A stretch of DNA of 27,939 bases from 4484-232 sp964486555. Lineage in GTDB: Bacteria; Thermotogota; Thermotogae; Thermotogales; Thermotogaceae. Position 1 is the first letter of the stretch. Each line of letters opens with the position of its first letter. Under the pieces are notes generated by a model. It did not search any database and had not been told where the DNA came from. It worked only from the letters and a program-made list of their open reading frames with translations. This document shows, in pieces, positions 1 through 6,919 of this stretch. The DNA is taken from the NCBI GenBank assembly GCA_964486555.1, contig CAZANP010000021.1, positions 1 to 27,939 on the forward strand, read 5' to 3'. Both the position numbers and the translations under genes were made by a program.

Positions 1-350
1 AGGTGAAACTTTTCAATCTCACAAATACCGATATAGGAGAGTACGCAATATCCCTGGTGGATTGTGCAACTCTTGTGATAGCTTCTCCAACCGTTTTAAC
101 AGGGCTTCACCCGGTTGTTTCTTTTGTAGCGTCCTTAACGGGTGTTTTGAGACCTAAGTTGAAGTATGTGGGTTTCATAGGATCCTACAGCTGGGGTGGA
201 AGAGCTTTTGATCAACTGAAATCATTGCTAACAGGGCTCAGAGCGGAATTTTTGGACCCTTTCATCATAAAGGGACATCCAACGGAAAAGGATTTTGAAA
301 AACTGGAGGAGTTTGCTGAGAAGATTATCTCTAGACATGAGAAGCTGTGA
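1..350 (+). CDS. Flavodiiron (FprA-like) flavoprotein, C-terminal flavodoxin domain, 5' truncated by window edge
   Basis: About 115 residues of a flavodoxin-like domain are visible. The segments IASPTVLTG and GFIGSYSWGGRAFDQL match the FMN-binding loops of A-type flavoproteins (FprA/rubredoxin:oxygen oxidoreductase), where the motifs are usually SPTYNNG and GSYGWGGEA. In that family this domain follows an N-terminal di-iron metallo-beta-lactamase domain and the enzyme reduces O2 or NO in the cytoplasm; the di-iron half would lie upstream of the window. A GTG at base 3 could be read as a start, but the open frame runs off the left edge and a free-standing domain beginning just before the second beta-strand would be incomplete, so I read it as a fragment. 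The N in the usual SPTYNNG loop is replaced (TVLTG). A stand-alone flavodoxin is the alternative. Confidence 0.75.
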   Translation, partial: VKLFNLTNTDIGEYAISLVDCATLVIASPTVLTGLHPVVSFVASLTGVLRPKLKYVGFIGSYSWGGRAFDQLKSLLTGLRAEFLDPFIIKGHPTEKDFEKLEEFAEKIISRHEKL

Positions 351-578
351 CCGTTATGACAACGAAGTCAGGAGTGTAACAGATAATTAATTCTTTAAAG
401 ACTGTGTTCAAAGGCGGAATAGAGAAAAAGATACGTCTTTTCGATTCCGCATCTGTCATATATGATCAATGGCTCTGGTTTATCACATGAAATTTCTCTT
501 CTCAGGAACCCACGCTCTTTTAATCCCAAACCTGTTCACAGTACTGAACCTATGATATGATTTTTTCTGGTGATCGTT
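351..578. other. Intergenic region with a stem-loop and candidate promoter for the toxin-antitoxin pair
   Basis: An inverted repeat GCGGAAT (414-420) / ATTCCGC (444-450) has a second inner stem AAAAGA/TCTTTT around the loop TACG. No T-run follows, so it is not a classical terminator. Near the downstream gene, TTCACA (535-540) and TATGAT (556-561) are 15 bp apart, a slightly short but possible promoter. The sequence GTTCA..TGAAC (534-549) is an imperfect palindrome around CAGTACTG that overlaps the -35 position. No gene is seen in this stretch. Confidence 0.35.
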
Positions 579-965
579 ATGAATAAAGAGTTTTTAATCG
601 AGAAAATAAAAGATTTCCTGAAAGACCATAACGAGATAATATTTGCTTATGTATTCGGCTCTTCAATTGAAGAACAGGTGTTCAACGATATAGATCTCGG
701 TGTGTATGTGAATGAGAGCGATCCAAAGGTGAAAGATGCATTTTATGACATCGATTTGTCATTAAAACTTGAAAAGTACCTTCATCTCCCGGTAGACGTT
801 GTTTTGCTGAACTGGGCAAATAGCATCATGATTTTTCGTGCGTCCAAGGGTATTCTTGTGAAGAACAATGATGATAACCTCAGGGTTGATTTCATCACCA
901 AACATTGGAAGCTATACTGGGATATCAAGGATAGAATAAGAGAATACATTAAGGAGAGAGAATGA
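579..965 (+). CDS. mntA: MntA-type nucleotidyltransferase antitoxin
   Basis: A small protein of 128 residues with the minimal nucleotidyltransferase signature: FGSS (residues 26-29) followed after eight residues by DID (37-39), the metal-binding pair of DNA polymerase beta-like transferases. In type VII toxin-antitoxin systems such proteins transfer AMP to a tyrosine of the HepT partner and thereby neutralise it. I chose ATG 579 over GTG 570 because GGTGATC (569-575) is a ribosome binding site placed for 579 and overlaps the GTG. The spacing between GS and DxD is eight rather than the commoner ten residues, which occurs in short-loop members. The stop overlaps the start of the HEPN gene (ATGA, 962-965), the expected arrangement for the pair. 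Confidence 0.85.
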   Translation: MNKEFLIEKIKDFLKDHNEIIFAYVFGSSIEEQVFNDIDLGVYVNESDPKVKDAFYDIDLSLKLEKYLHLPVDVVLLNWANSIMIFRASKGILVKNNDDNLRVDFITKHWKLYWDIKDRIREYIKERE

Positions 966-1393
966 TGCCCGTTGATAAAGAACGGTTAATCTTGTTGATA
1001 GGTAGGATAGATGAATCGCTAAACATCCTTAAAAAAATCATGGAAGATGGTGAAAGTCTTCTTAAAGATCCTGTGAGAATGGGAAGTGTTAAATACTATT
1101 TGATCGTTGCAATAGAAGCGTGTATTGATATATGTAACCACATAGTGGCTAAAGAACATCTTGGGACGCCTGATAGCTATTCCGGGTGTTTCGATATCCT
1201 ACAAAAATTTTCTATAATTGATGAGCATCTTGCAACGAAAATGACCAATATGGCAAAATTCAGAAACCTGTTGGTTCACTTGTACTGGAAAGTCGACGAT
1301 TATCGTGTTTACGAAATTCTCCAAAAGAACCCACAGGATTTTAAAGAGTTCATCAAACAGGTGAGTTCAAAATACCTAATAAATGACCATTGA
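962..1393 (+). CDS. hepT: HepT-like HEPN domain toxin (DUF86)
   Basis: A 143-residue all-helical protein with the HEPN ribonuclease motif R-X4-H-X-Y at residues 101-108 (R101, H106, Y108). Arg and His form the RNase active site across a dimer; the Tyr is the residue that MntA enzymes AMPylate in characterised HepT proteins. The order here is nucleotidyltransferase first, HEPN second, with a 4-bp overlap, so the two are translationally coupled. AAGGAG at 951-956 serves ATG 962; a second ATG at 965 is possible. Family assignment rests on the motif and partner; RNA target and actual toxicity are not visible. The stop codon lies about 100 bases before the lysine riboswitch and no clear terminator separates them. 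Confidence 0.85.
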   Translation: MMPVDKERLILLIGRIDESLNILKKIMEDGESLLKDPVRMGSVKYYLIVAIEACIDICNHIVAKEHLGTPDSYSGCFDILQKFSIIDEHLATKMTNMAKFRNLLVHLYWKVDDYRVYEILQKNPQDFKEFIKQVSSKYLINDH

Positions 1394-1465
1394 TTTTTCA
1401 TAGAACCTTGCTGTTTCTTCTTAAGTTTCTGTTAAACTTTAGGAAACATCCGTTCGTTAGAATCA

Positions 1466-1492
1466 TTGAAAAGTGTGAAAATTGAATATCTT
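1466..1492 (+). promoter_or_regulatory. Candidate promoter of the lysine operon
   Basis: TTGAAA at 1466-1471 is a good -35 box. The possible -10 boxes are imperfect: GAATAT (1484-1489) would be too close, and TATCTT (1487-1492) leaves a 15-bp spacer. Transcription must begin near 1490-1497 because the riboswitch P1 helix begins at 1496. TAGAAT at 1458-1463 is an alternative -10 box for an earlier start. The positions are inference. Confidence 0.35.
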
Positions 1493-1495
1493 TCA

Positions 1496-1682
1496 AGACC
1501 CGGCGGAGGAGCCCCTGAGATGAGTAGCCCTTCTCATCATGGGGGAATAGGGGAAGGGTGAAAGGCGAAGGGGCCGAAGGGTGCAAGGGAACCCCCTACC
1601 TTGCATGCCTGGGGATGTGGGGAACACCCACATCACTGTCACGGAAGGAACGAATGCCTTCCGTGGAGAGCCGTTCGGGTCT
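1496..1682 (+). ncRNA. Lysine riboswitch aptamer (L box)
   Basis: The stretch carries the conserved L-box core: GAGATGAGTAG near 1516-1526, AAAGGCGAAGG and GCCGAAGGGTGC around 1560-1590, TGCATGCCTGGGG near 1602-1614, and CACTGTCACGG near 1634-1644. P1 is AGACCCG (1496-1502) with CGGGTCT (1676-1682); P5 is ACGGAAGG (1641-1648) with CCTTCCGT (1657-1664). The whole resembles the T. maritima lysine riboswitch known from crystal structures, with different helix-tip sequences. It lies directly upstream of the lysine operon, so lysine binding should switch that operon off. Confidence 0.96.
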
Positions 1683-1733
1683 GAGATTGAGTGAAAGAAC
1701 ACTTGATTTCAGACCTGAGGCGTTTCTCCACGG
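1661..1733 (+). promoter_or_regulatory. Antiterminator of the lysine riboswitch
   Basis: CCGTGGAGA (1661-1669) can pair with TCTCCACGG (1725-1733), and GGTCTGA (1678-1684) with TCAGACC (1709-1715). The inner helix extends through GATTGAGTG/CACTTGATT with three G-U pairs. This long hairpin uses the 3' strands of P5 and P1 and the 5' half of the terminator. Aptamer folding and terminator formation are therefore exclusive of it, which explains lysine-dependent termination. Confidence 0.85.
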
Positions 1734-1753
1734 AAGGGAGAAACGCCTTTTTT
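1719..1753 (+). terminator. Regulated intrinsic terminator before asd
   Basis: GGCGTTTCTCC (1719-1729) and GGAGAAACGCC (1737-1747) form a perfect 11-bp stem with a 7-base loop, followed by six T (1748-1753). It ends only 20 bases before the asd start. It is the OFF conformation of the lysine riboswitch. Confidence 0.95.
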
Positions 1754-1772
1754 GTTAAAGGGAGGTGCTGTT

Positions 1773-2753
1773 GTGAAAGTAGGAATAGTTGGTGCAACAG
1801 GTGAAGTTGGGAGAGCCATGATCAAGGTGCTGGAAGAAATGGATATCCCCGTGGACGAACTTCGATTGTTCGCTTCCAAAAGATCTGCAGGTAAAACACT
1901 TGAGTTCAAAGGGAAAGAATACGTTGTTGAGGAACTAAAAGAAGGTCACATGAAGGAAAAATACGATTACATTCTTTTCTCAGCAGGAGCGGAAGTTTCA
2001 AAGAAATTTGCAACAATTGCTGCAAAGAGTGGCAACATCGTGATAGACAACTCTTCTGCCTTTCGGCTGGAGAAAGACATCCCTCTCGTCGTTCCTGAGA
2101 TAAACGGGTATCTTCTCAGAGGATATAAAGGGATCGTAGCGAATCCCAACTGTTCCACGATCCAGATGGTTCTTTCCCTGTACAAAGTTCACAGAGTTTA
2201 CGGGATAAAAGAGATCGTTGTGTCAACTTATCAGGCCGTGTCAGGTGCCGGGCATAAGGGAGTTGTCGAGCTTCAGTCTCAGATGGACGGTGAAGATGTC
2301 ATATCTGTTTTTCCAAAAAGGATTTTGGGAAATGTGATCCCTCTCATAGGTCCCATCAAAGAGAATCTGTACACTCAGGAAGAGATGAAAATGGTGAACG
2401 AGACCAGAAAGATTCTGAACGACCCCAGCATAATGGTGTATCCAACTGCTGTCAGAGTCCCTGTATTTTACGGTCACTCTGAGAGCATCTTTGTAAAACT
2501 TGTGAAACCTTTTAAAAATCTTGAAGAACTCAAAATAGTCCTTTCATCGAGTGAAGATGTTGTTGTAACGGATGACATCGTAACACCTTTGGATATCGAG
2601 GGATCGGATCTCACATACATCTGCAGGGTCAGAGCTTTCGATAACACATCTTTTTCCTTCTGGAATGTTGCTGACAACATAAGGGTGGGAGCGGCAACCA
2701 ATGCTGTTCGGATTTTGAAGAAACATATGGAACTGAATGGAGTGGGATCATGA
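1773..2753 (+). CDS. asd: Aspartate-semialdehyde dehydrogenase
   Basis: Reduces L-aspartyl-4-phosphate to aspartate-4-semialdehyde with NADPH, the second step of the aspartate pathway. The 326-residue protein starts with MKVGIVGATGEVG, whose GATGEVG (residues 6-12) is the dinucleotide-binding loop. The catalytic cysteine is C127 in NPNCST; R228 and H235 in RVPVFYGHSES are the substrate-binding arginine and catalytic histidine, with the same spacing as in E. coli. I chose GTG 1773 because GGAGGTG (1761-1767) is well placed for it and the Rossmann fold begins immediately; an upstream TTG at 1752 lies in the terminator T-run. It is the first gene after the riboswitch and overlaps dapF by 4 bp. 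Confidence 0.97.
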   Translation: MKVGIVGATGEVGRAMIKVLEEMDIPVDELRLFASKRSAGKTLEFKGKEYVVEELKEGHMKEKYDYILFSAGAEVSKKFATIAAKSGNIVIDNSSAFRLEKDIPLVVPEINGYLLRGYKGIVANPNCSTIQMVLSLYKVHRVYGIKEIVVSTYQAVSGAGHKGVVELQSQMDGEDVISVFPKRILGNVIPLIGPIKENLYTQEEMKMVNETRKILNDPSIMVYPTAVRVPVFYGHSESIFVKLVKPFKNLEELKIVLSSSEDVVVTDDIVTPLDIEGSDLTYICRVRAFDNTSFSFWNVADNIRVGAATNAVRILKKHMELNGVGS

Positions 2754-3466
2754 GATATCCTGTCTATTCCTCCCTTGGCAACACCTTCATCATGGTGGAT
2801 TCGTCGAAGAAACCTTTGACTATCCCTGAGAAGAAAGAGTTGATTATGAAAGAAGCAAAAGATGTGGATGGTGTCGTATTTTTGGAGATAAAAGATGGCT
2901 CATTTTTCATGGACTACTTCAACAAAGATGGTAGTAGAGCCTTCTGTGGAAACGGTGCAAGAGCTTTCGTCATGTTTCTCAGGGATCTTGGCTACATAGA
3001 TAACCACGTTGTTTTCAGAACGATTGAAGGGGATATTCCGGGATGGATTGAGGGGAAAGATGTTATCGTGAAGATGCCTGATCCCATTTTCTTGGGAAAA
3101 AGAACTGTCCACAGTTTTGAAGGTGTTCTTATCAAAGTCGGTGTTCCACACTTTCTTGTAAAGCATGATGATATCGAAAAGCTCGACATCGAAAAGATGG
3201 CTCCCTGTATCAGGAAAGAACTGGATGCGAACGTGGATTTCTATAAAGAGATCAAAAGAGAGGTTTTGAGATTGAGAACTTACGAGAGAGGGGTAGAAAG
3301 GGAAACCAAAGCGTGCGGAACGGGAGCAACAGCCCTGGCCTGGTATTACAAGAAAGATCGTAAATATAAGGGAGATACCGTCGAGATCATCGTAAACGGA
3401 GGAAGGCTCTTTGTCATTTTCAAGGATGATGGGATATACCTTAAGGGAGGTGTTGAGAGATGGTGA
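2750..3466 (+). CDS. dapF: Diaminopimelate epimerase
   Basis: Converts LL- to meso-diaminopimelate using two cysteines as acid and base. Both are present in their family motifs: C66 in FCGNGARAF and C189 in ACGTGATAL. At 238 residues it is shorter than the E. coli enzyme (about 274), mainly in loops, but the two-fold DapF architecture is intact. The start ATG overlaps the asd stop (ATGA), and the 3' end overlaps dapA by 7 bp, so the three genes are translationally linked. Its product feeds LysA at the end of the operon and the peptidoglycan pathway. Confidence 0.96.
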   Translation: MRYPVYSSLGNTFIMVDSSKKPLTIPEKKELIMKEAKDVDGVVFLEIKDGSFFMDYFNKDGSRAFCGNGARAFVMFLRDLGYIDNHVVFRTIEGDIPGWIEGKDVIVKMPDPIFLGKRTVHSFEGVLIKVGVPHFLVKHDDIEKLDIEKMAPCIRKELDANVDFYKEIKREVLRLRTYERGVERETKACGTGATALAWYYKKDRKYKGDTVEIIVNGGRLFVIFKDDGIYLKGGVERW

Positions 3467-4344
3467 GAGGTGTGGGGACAGCCATGATCACTCCTTTCCG
3501 TGACGGTGAGGTCGATTATGAAGCTCTGAGAAGGTTCGTGAGATTCCAGATTGAAAACGATGTACATTTTCTTCTAGTCCTTGGAACAACAGGTGAAGCT
3601 CCTGCTGTGAATGATGATGAAAGGGAAAAGATCGTATCCACGGTTCTTGAAGAAGTTGATGGGAAGGTGCCGGTAGTGGTTGGAGCTGGGACCAACAGTA
3701 CGGAAAAAACATTGAAAATGGTGAAGAGTGCGGAGAAGTTGGGAGCAGATGGGGTTCTTCTTGTAACTCCATATTACAACAAACCAACCCAGGATGGCCT
3801 TTATGAGCATTACAAGTTCATATCTGAAAGAACGGATCTTGGGATAATACTCTACAACGTTCCTGGAAGAACGGGTGTCAACATGCTTCCAGATACCGTC
3901 GTCAGAATAGCTGAGGACTTGAAGAACGTTGTGGGGTTGAAAGAAGCTTCTGGTAACATGTCGCAGGTTGACGATGTGATATTCAAAGTCAAATCTGCAA
4001 GGGAAGATTTTCTTGTTTATTCTGGAAACGATGATCAGGCTTTCCATCTCATGTGCAGTGGTGGAGATGGAGTGATATCCGTCGTATCGAATATGGTTCC
4101 AAAGGATATATCGAGAATGTGCGAGCTTCTTTTTGAAGGAAACCTGAGGGAAGCTCTTGAGATTCATAAAAAGTACTTTAAATTGATGAAAGGGCTCTTC
4201 ATAGAGACAAATCCCATCCCTGTGAAAGCCGGGCTTAGCCTCATGGGATTGATAAAAAACGAGCTGAGGCTCCCTCTTGTCCCAGCCAGAGAATCCACCG
4301 TTAAAAAACTGAAAGAGATCATGAAAGGATGTGGTCTCCTATGA
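3460..4344 (+). CDS. dapA: 4-hydroxy-tetrahydrodipicolinate synthase
   Basis: Condenses pyruvate with aspartate semialdehyde, the committed step to diaminopimelate. The 294-residue TIM-barrel protein shows GTTGEAP with T43 and T44 of the proton relay, Y132 in YNVPGRTG and the Schiff-base lysine K161 in GLKEASGN. The ribosome binding site AAGGGAGG lies inside the 3' end of dapF. Its stop is the A of the dapB start codon (ATGA at 4341-4344). Length and motifs are typical of the family; no truncation is seen. Confidence 0.97.
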   Translation: MVRGVGTAMITPFRDGEVDYEALRRFVRFQIENDVHFLLVLGTTGEAPAVNDDEREKIVSTVLEEVDGKVPVVVGAGTNSTEKTLKMVKSAEKLGADGVLLVTPYYNKPTQDGLYEHYKFISERTDLGIILYNVPGRTGVNMLPDTVVRIAEDLKNVVGLKEASGNMSQVDDVIFKVKSAREDFLVYSGNDDQAFHLMCSGGDGVISVVSNMVPKDISRMCELLFEGNLREALEIHKKYFKLMKGLFIETNPIPVKAGLSLMGLIKNELRLPLVPARESTVKKLKEIMKGCGLL

Positions 4345-4994
4345 AATACGGTGTTGTCGGTTTTTCGGGAAGGATGGGTAAGGAGATAATAGAAACTTTC
4401 AAAGAAAAGGGACACGAACTTGTGTACATGCTGGACATCGAAAACGAACTTGTAGATGGGGAACCTCAGGTCATACTGGATTTTTCAAGGCCAGAGGCTG
4501 TTAAAAAAACCGTCGAAGTCTGTAGGAAATACAAAGCGGCTCTTGTCATAGGAACGACTGGATTGGGTGAGAAGGAACTCGAAATGATAAGGGAGTTATC
4601 GAGAGAAGTTCCTGTGATCCAATCCTATAACTTCTCAGTTGGCGTTCACGCCATGAGGAAAATCGTGAAGCTCCTGAGCGGTATTTTGAAAGATTGGGAT
4701 GTGGAGATAGTTGAGACTCATCACAGGTTCAAGAAGGATGCTCCCTCAGGAACGGCTATTCTTTTGAAGGAAGCTATAGATCGAGAAATACCAGTTCATT
4801 CTTTAAGGGTTGGTGGAATACCCGGTGATCACCTGGTCATTTTCGGAGACGTAGGTGAGGTTCTGGAGATAAAGCATAGAGCCTTGTCCCGGAGAACTTT
4901 TGCTCTTGGGGCGTTGAAAGCGGCTGAATTCCTTCTCAATGTCGGAAAACCAGGCATGTACGATTTCGAAGAGATCATCTTCGGAGGTGGTTGA
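4341..4994 (+). CDS. dapB: 4-hydroxy-tetrahydrodipicolinate reductase
   Basis: Reduces the DapA product with NAD(P)H. The N-terminus MKYGVVGFSGRMG carries the GxxGxxG nucleotide loop; IGTTG is the cofactor-side strand motif. The substrate-binding signature HHRFKKDAPSGTA holds H127 and K131, the equivalents of E. coli H159 and K163. At 217 residues it is much shorter than E. coli DapB (273), as in the compact thermophile version. ATG 4341 overlaps the dapA stop and starts the Rossmann strand at residue 2; an ATG at 4329 would add four residues and is less likely. Confidence 0.95.
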   Translation: MKYGVVGFSGRMGKEIIETFKEKGHELVYMLDIENELVDGEPQVILDFSRPEAVKKTVEVCRKYKAALVIGTTGLGEKELEMIRELSREVPVIQSYNFSVGVHAMRKIVKLLSGILKDWDVEIVETHHRFKKDAPSGTAILLKEAIDREIPVHSLRVGGIPGDHLVIFGDVGEVLEIKHRALSRRTFALGALKAAEFLLNVGKPGMYDFEEIIFGGG

Positions 4995-4995
4995 T

Positions 4996-5706
4996 ATGGA
5001 TCCACGAGAGCTAATAAGACTCATAGCAGAATCCAAGAAAAAAACACCAACCATTGCCTTTTTCAAGGGTAATGTTAAGGGGATACCAAAAGATGTGAAG
5101 TACTTCGGATGTGAAAATTTCGGAGTATTGGTAGGGGACTACGAACTCGTGAAGAAGGTGCTTGATGATAACAGTGAGGAGATAGATGATTTTTACATCG
5201 AAGTGAAAGCCCGAAACTCTGCGTTACCCCTTGCAGACCTGACGAAGTACAACGCCAGGATCGAGCCTGGAGCGATAATAAGGGACATGGTGGAAATAGG
5301 AGACGGCGCAGTGATAATGATGGGAGCTGTTGTGAACGTAGGTGCGGTGATCGGAGAGAGAACAATGATCGATATGAACGCGGTAATTGGAGGAAGAGCG
5401 ATCATTGGGAAAAACTGTCATATAGGTGCAGGAGCTGTCATCGCAGGTGTTATAGAACCTCCCAGCGCCAAACCCGTGGTTATAGAAGATGATGTTATGA
5501 TAGGAGCCAACGCTGTGGTACTGGAAGGAGTAAGGATTGGGAAAGGTGCCGTTGTGGCAGCTGGAGCGGTTGTTACGGAAGATGTGGAACCATACACCGT
5601 CGTTGCAGGAGTTCCCGCAAGAGTTGTGAAAAAAGTCGATGAGAAAACCAGAGAAAAGACGAAGATCGTTGAGGATTTGAGAAATCTTGGGGGTAAAGAG
5701 GAATGA
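4996..5706 (+). CDS. dapH: Tetrahydrodipicolinate N-acetyltransferase
   Basis: Acetylates tetrahydrodipicolinate with acetyl-CoA, placing the organism in the N-acetyl branch of the lysine pathway rather than the succinyl or dehydrogenase branches. The 236-residue protein has an N-terminal helical DapH domain (about residues 1-85), then a left-handed beta-helix of hexapeptide repeats (about 90-215), seen as runs such as GAVIMMGAVVNVGAVIGE and IGKGAVVAAGAVVTEDV. The usual DapD (succinyl) N-terminus is absent. ATG 4996 is preceded by GGAGGTGG (4983-4990) and follows the dapB stop by one base. The 3' end overlaps lysC by 4 bp. Confidence 0.93.
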   Translation: MDPRELIRLIAESKKKTPTIAFFKGNVKGIPKDVKYFGCENFGVLVGDYELVKKVLDDNSEEIDDFYIEVKARNSALPLADLTKYNARIEPGAIIRDMVEIGDGAVIMMGAVVNVGAVIGERTMIDMNAVIGGRAIIGKNCHIGAGAVIAGVIEPPSAKPVVIEDDVMIGANAVVLEGVRIGKGAVVAAGAVVTEDVEPYTVVAGVPARVVKKVDEKTREKTKIVEDLRNLGGKEE

Positions 5707-6908
5707 AGATAGTGGTTCAGAAATATGGGGGGAGTTCCCTCGCCACACCTGAAAAGATCAACTCCGTTGCTACCAGAATAAAGAGAAAAGTTGAGGAAGG
5801 GTATAAAGTTGTCGTTGTTGCATCCGCCATGGGAAAAACAACAGACGAGCTCATAGATCTTGCAAGAAGTGTCACAGAGGATCCTGATCCAAGGGAGATG
5901 GATATGCTTCTTTCCACAGGAGAACAGATCTCAGTTGCTCTTCTTGCAATGGCTCTCAAAGACAAGGGGGTTAAAGCAAGATCGTACAACGCCCTTCAGA
6001 TAGAGATAAAAACGACGGATCATCATACTTCCGCAAGGATAGTAGATATAAACGTGGATAGGATCAAGAGACTGCTGAAGGAAAACGATGTGATCGTTGT
6101 TACAGGTTTCCAAGGTGTTAATGAATCTGGGGATCTGACAACCCTTGGAAGGGGTGGATCTGATACTTCGGCTGTTGCACTTGCCGTGAAACTTTCGTGT
6201 CCATGTGAGATATACAGCGATGTCGATGGTATATACACGTGTGATCCAAGACTTTACCCTGGCGCCAAAAAACACAAGTATATAACCTACGACGATGTTC
6301 TTGAGCTGACTTCCCTTGGCGCTAAGGTTCTTCATTCAAGAGCAGTGGAACTTGCAAAAAAGTATTCTGTTGAGTTGTATTGTGCCTCTTCATTTTCAGA
6401 GGAGGAGGGAACTTATGTGGTCGGAAAACTTCCTGAATGGTTGGAAGAGCCAGTCGTTACAGGTACTTCTTTGGATAAGAATCAGGTCAAAGTGACCATA
6501 TCGAATGTACCAAACGATCAGAGGATTCTCTCCAAAATTTTTGAAGATGTTGCAAAAGCGAATATCAACGTCGATATGATATCTTTAGTTCCCGTTGGAA
6601 ACAAAGCGTTTCTTTCATTCACAATACCTGAAGGTTTTGAAAAGAGTTTAAAGGACACTGTTGAGAGCACGTTGGAAGGATTGGAAGATTGGAACTTGGA
6701 AATCTCCAAGGGATTTGTGAAAATATCTGTCGTTGGTGTTGGTATGAGATCGAGTCCAGGAGTGGCTGCGAGATTTTTCAAAACACTTTCTAAAGCGGGA
6801 GCACATGTGGAACTCGTAACAACGTCTGAAATAAAAATATCCTGTCTCATACCTGAGGAATTCGGAGAAACCGCTTTGAGGCTGGTAGCAGAAGAGTTCG
6901 AATTATAA
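5703..6908 (+). CDS. lysC: Aspartate kinase (monofunctional, two ACT domains)
   Basis: Phosphorylates aspartate, the entry step to lysine. KYGGSS (residues 7-12) is the ATP/aspartate-binding motif of the amino-acid kinase fold, and GFQGVNESGDLTTLGRGGSD the conserved substrate loop. The kinase domain ends near residue 240; two ACT domains follow (beginning around VTGTSLDKNQ and VKISVVGVGM). No homoserine dehydrogenase is fused. The ACT pair normally mediates feedback inhibition; lysine is the likely effector because of the riboswitch operon, but the sequence does not prove this. Overlaps dapH by 4 bp and is followed 11 bases later by the aminotransferase. Confidence 0.96.
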   Translation: MKIVVQKYGGSSLATPEKINSVATRIKRKVEEGYKVVVVASAMGKTTDELIDLARSVTEDPDPREMDMLLSTGEQISVALLAMALKDKGVKARSYNALQIEIKTTDHHTSARIVDINVDRIKRLLKENDVIVVTGFQGVNESGDLTTLGRGGSDTSAVALAVKLSCPCEIYSDVDGIYTCDPRLYPGAKKHKYITYDDVLELTSLGAKVLHSRAVELAKKYSVELYCASSFSEEEGTYVVGKLPEWLEEPVVTGTSLDKNQVKVTISNVPNDQRILSKIFEDVAKANINVDMISLVPVGNKAFLSFTIPEGFEKSLKDTVESTLEGLEDWNLEISKGFVKISVVGVGMRSSPGVAARFFKTLSKAGAHVELVTTSEIKISCLIPEEFGETALRLVAEEFEL

Positions 6909-6919
6909 GAGGTGATACG

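Noticed and set aside
1398..1758. Several short open frames on both strands across the lysine riboswitch
   Set aside because: They arise from the GC-rich structured RNA; no ribosome binding site or protein family pattern, and the riboswitch explains the sequence.
3574..4167. 197-codon open frame opposite dapA
   Set aside because: Antisense shadow of a certain gene; composition low in sense and rich in His/Ser/Phe, no family resemblance.
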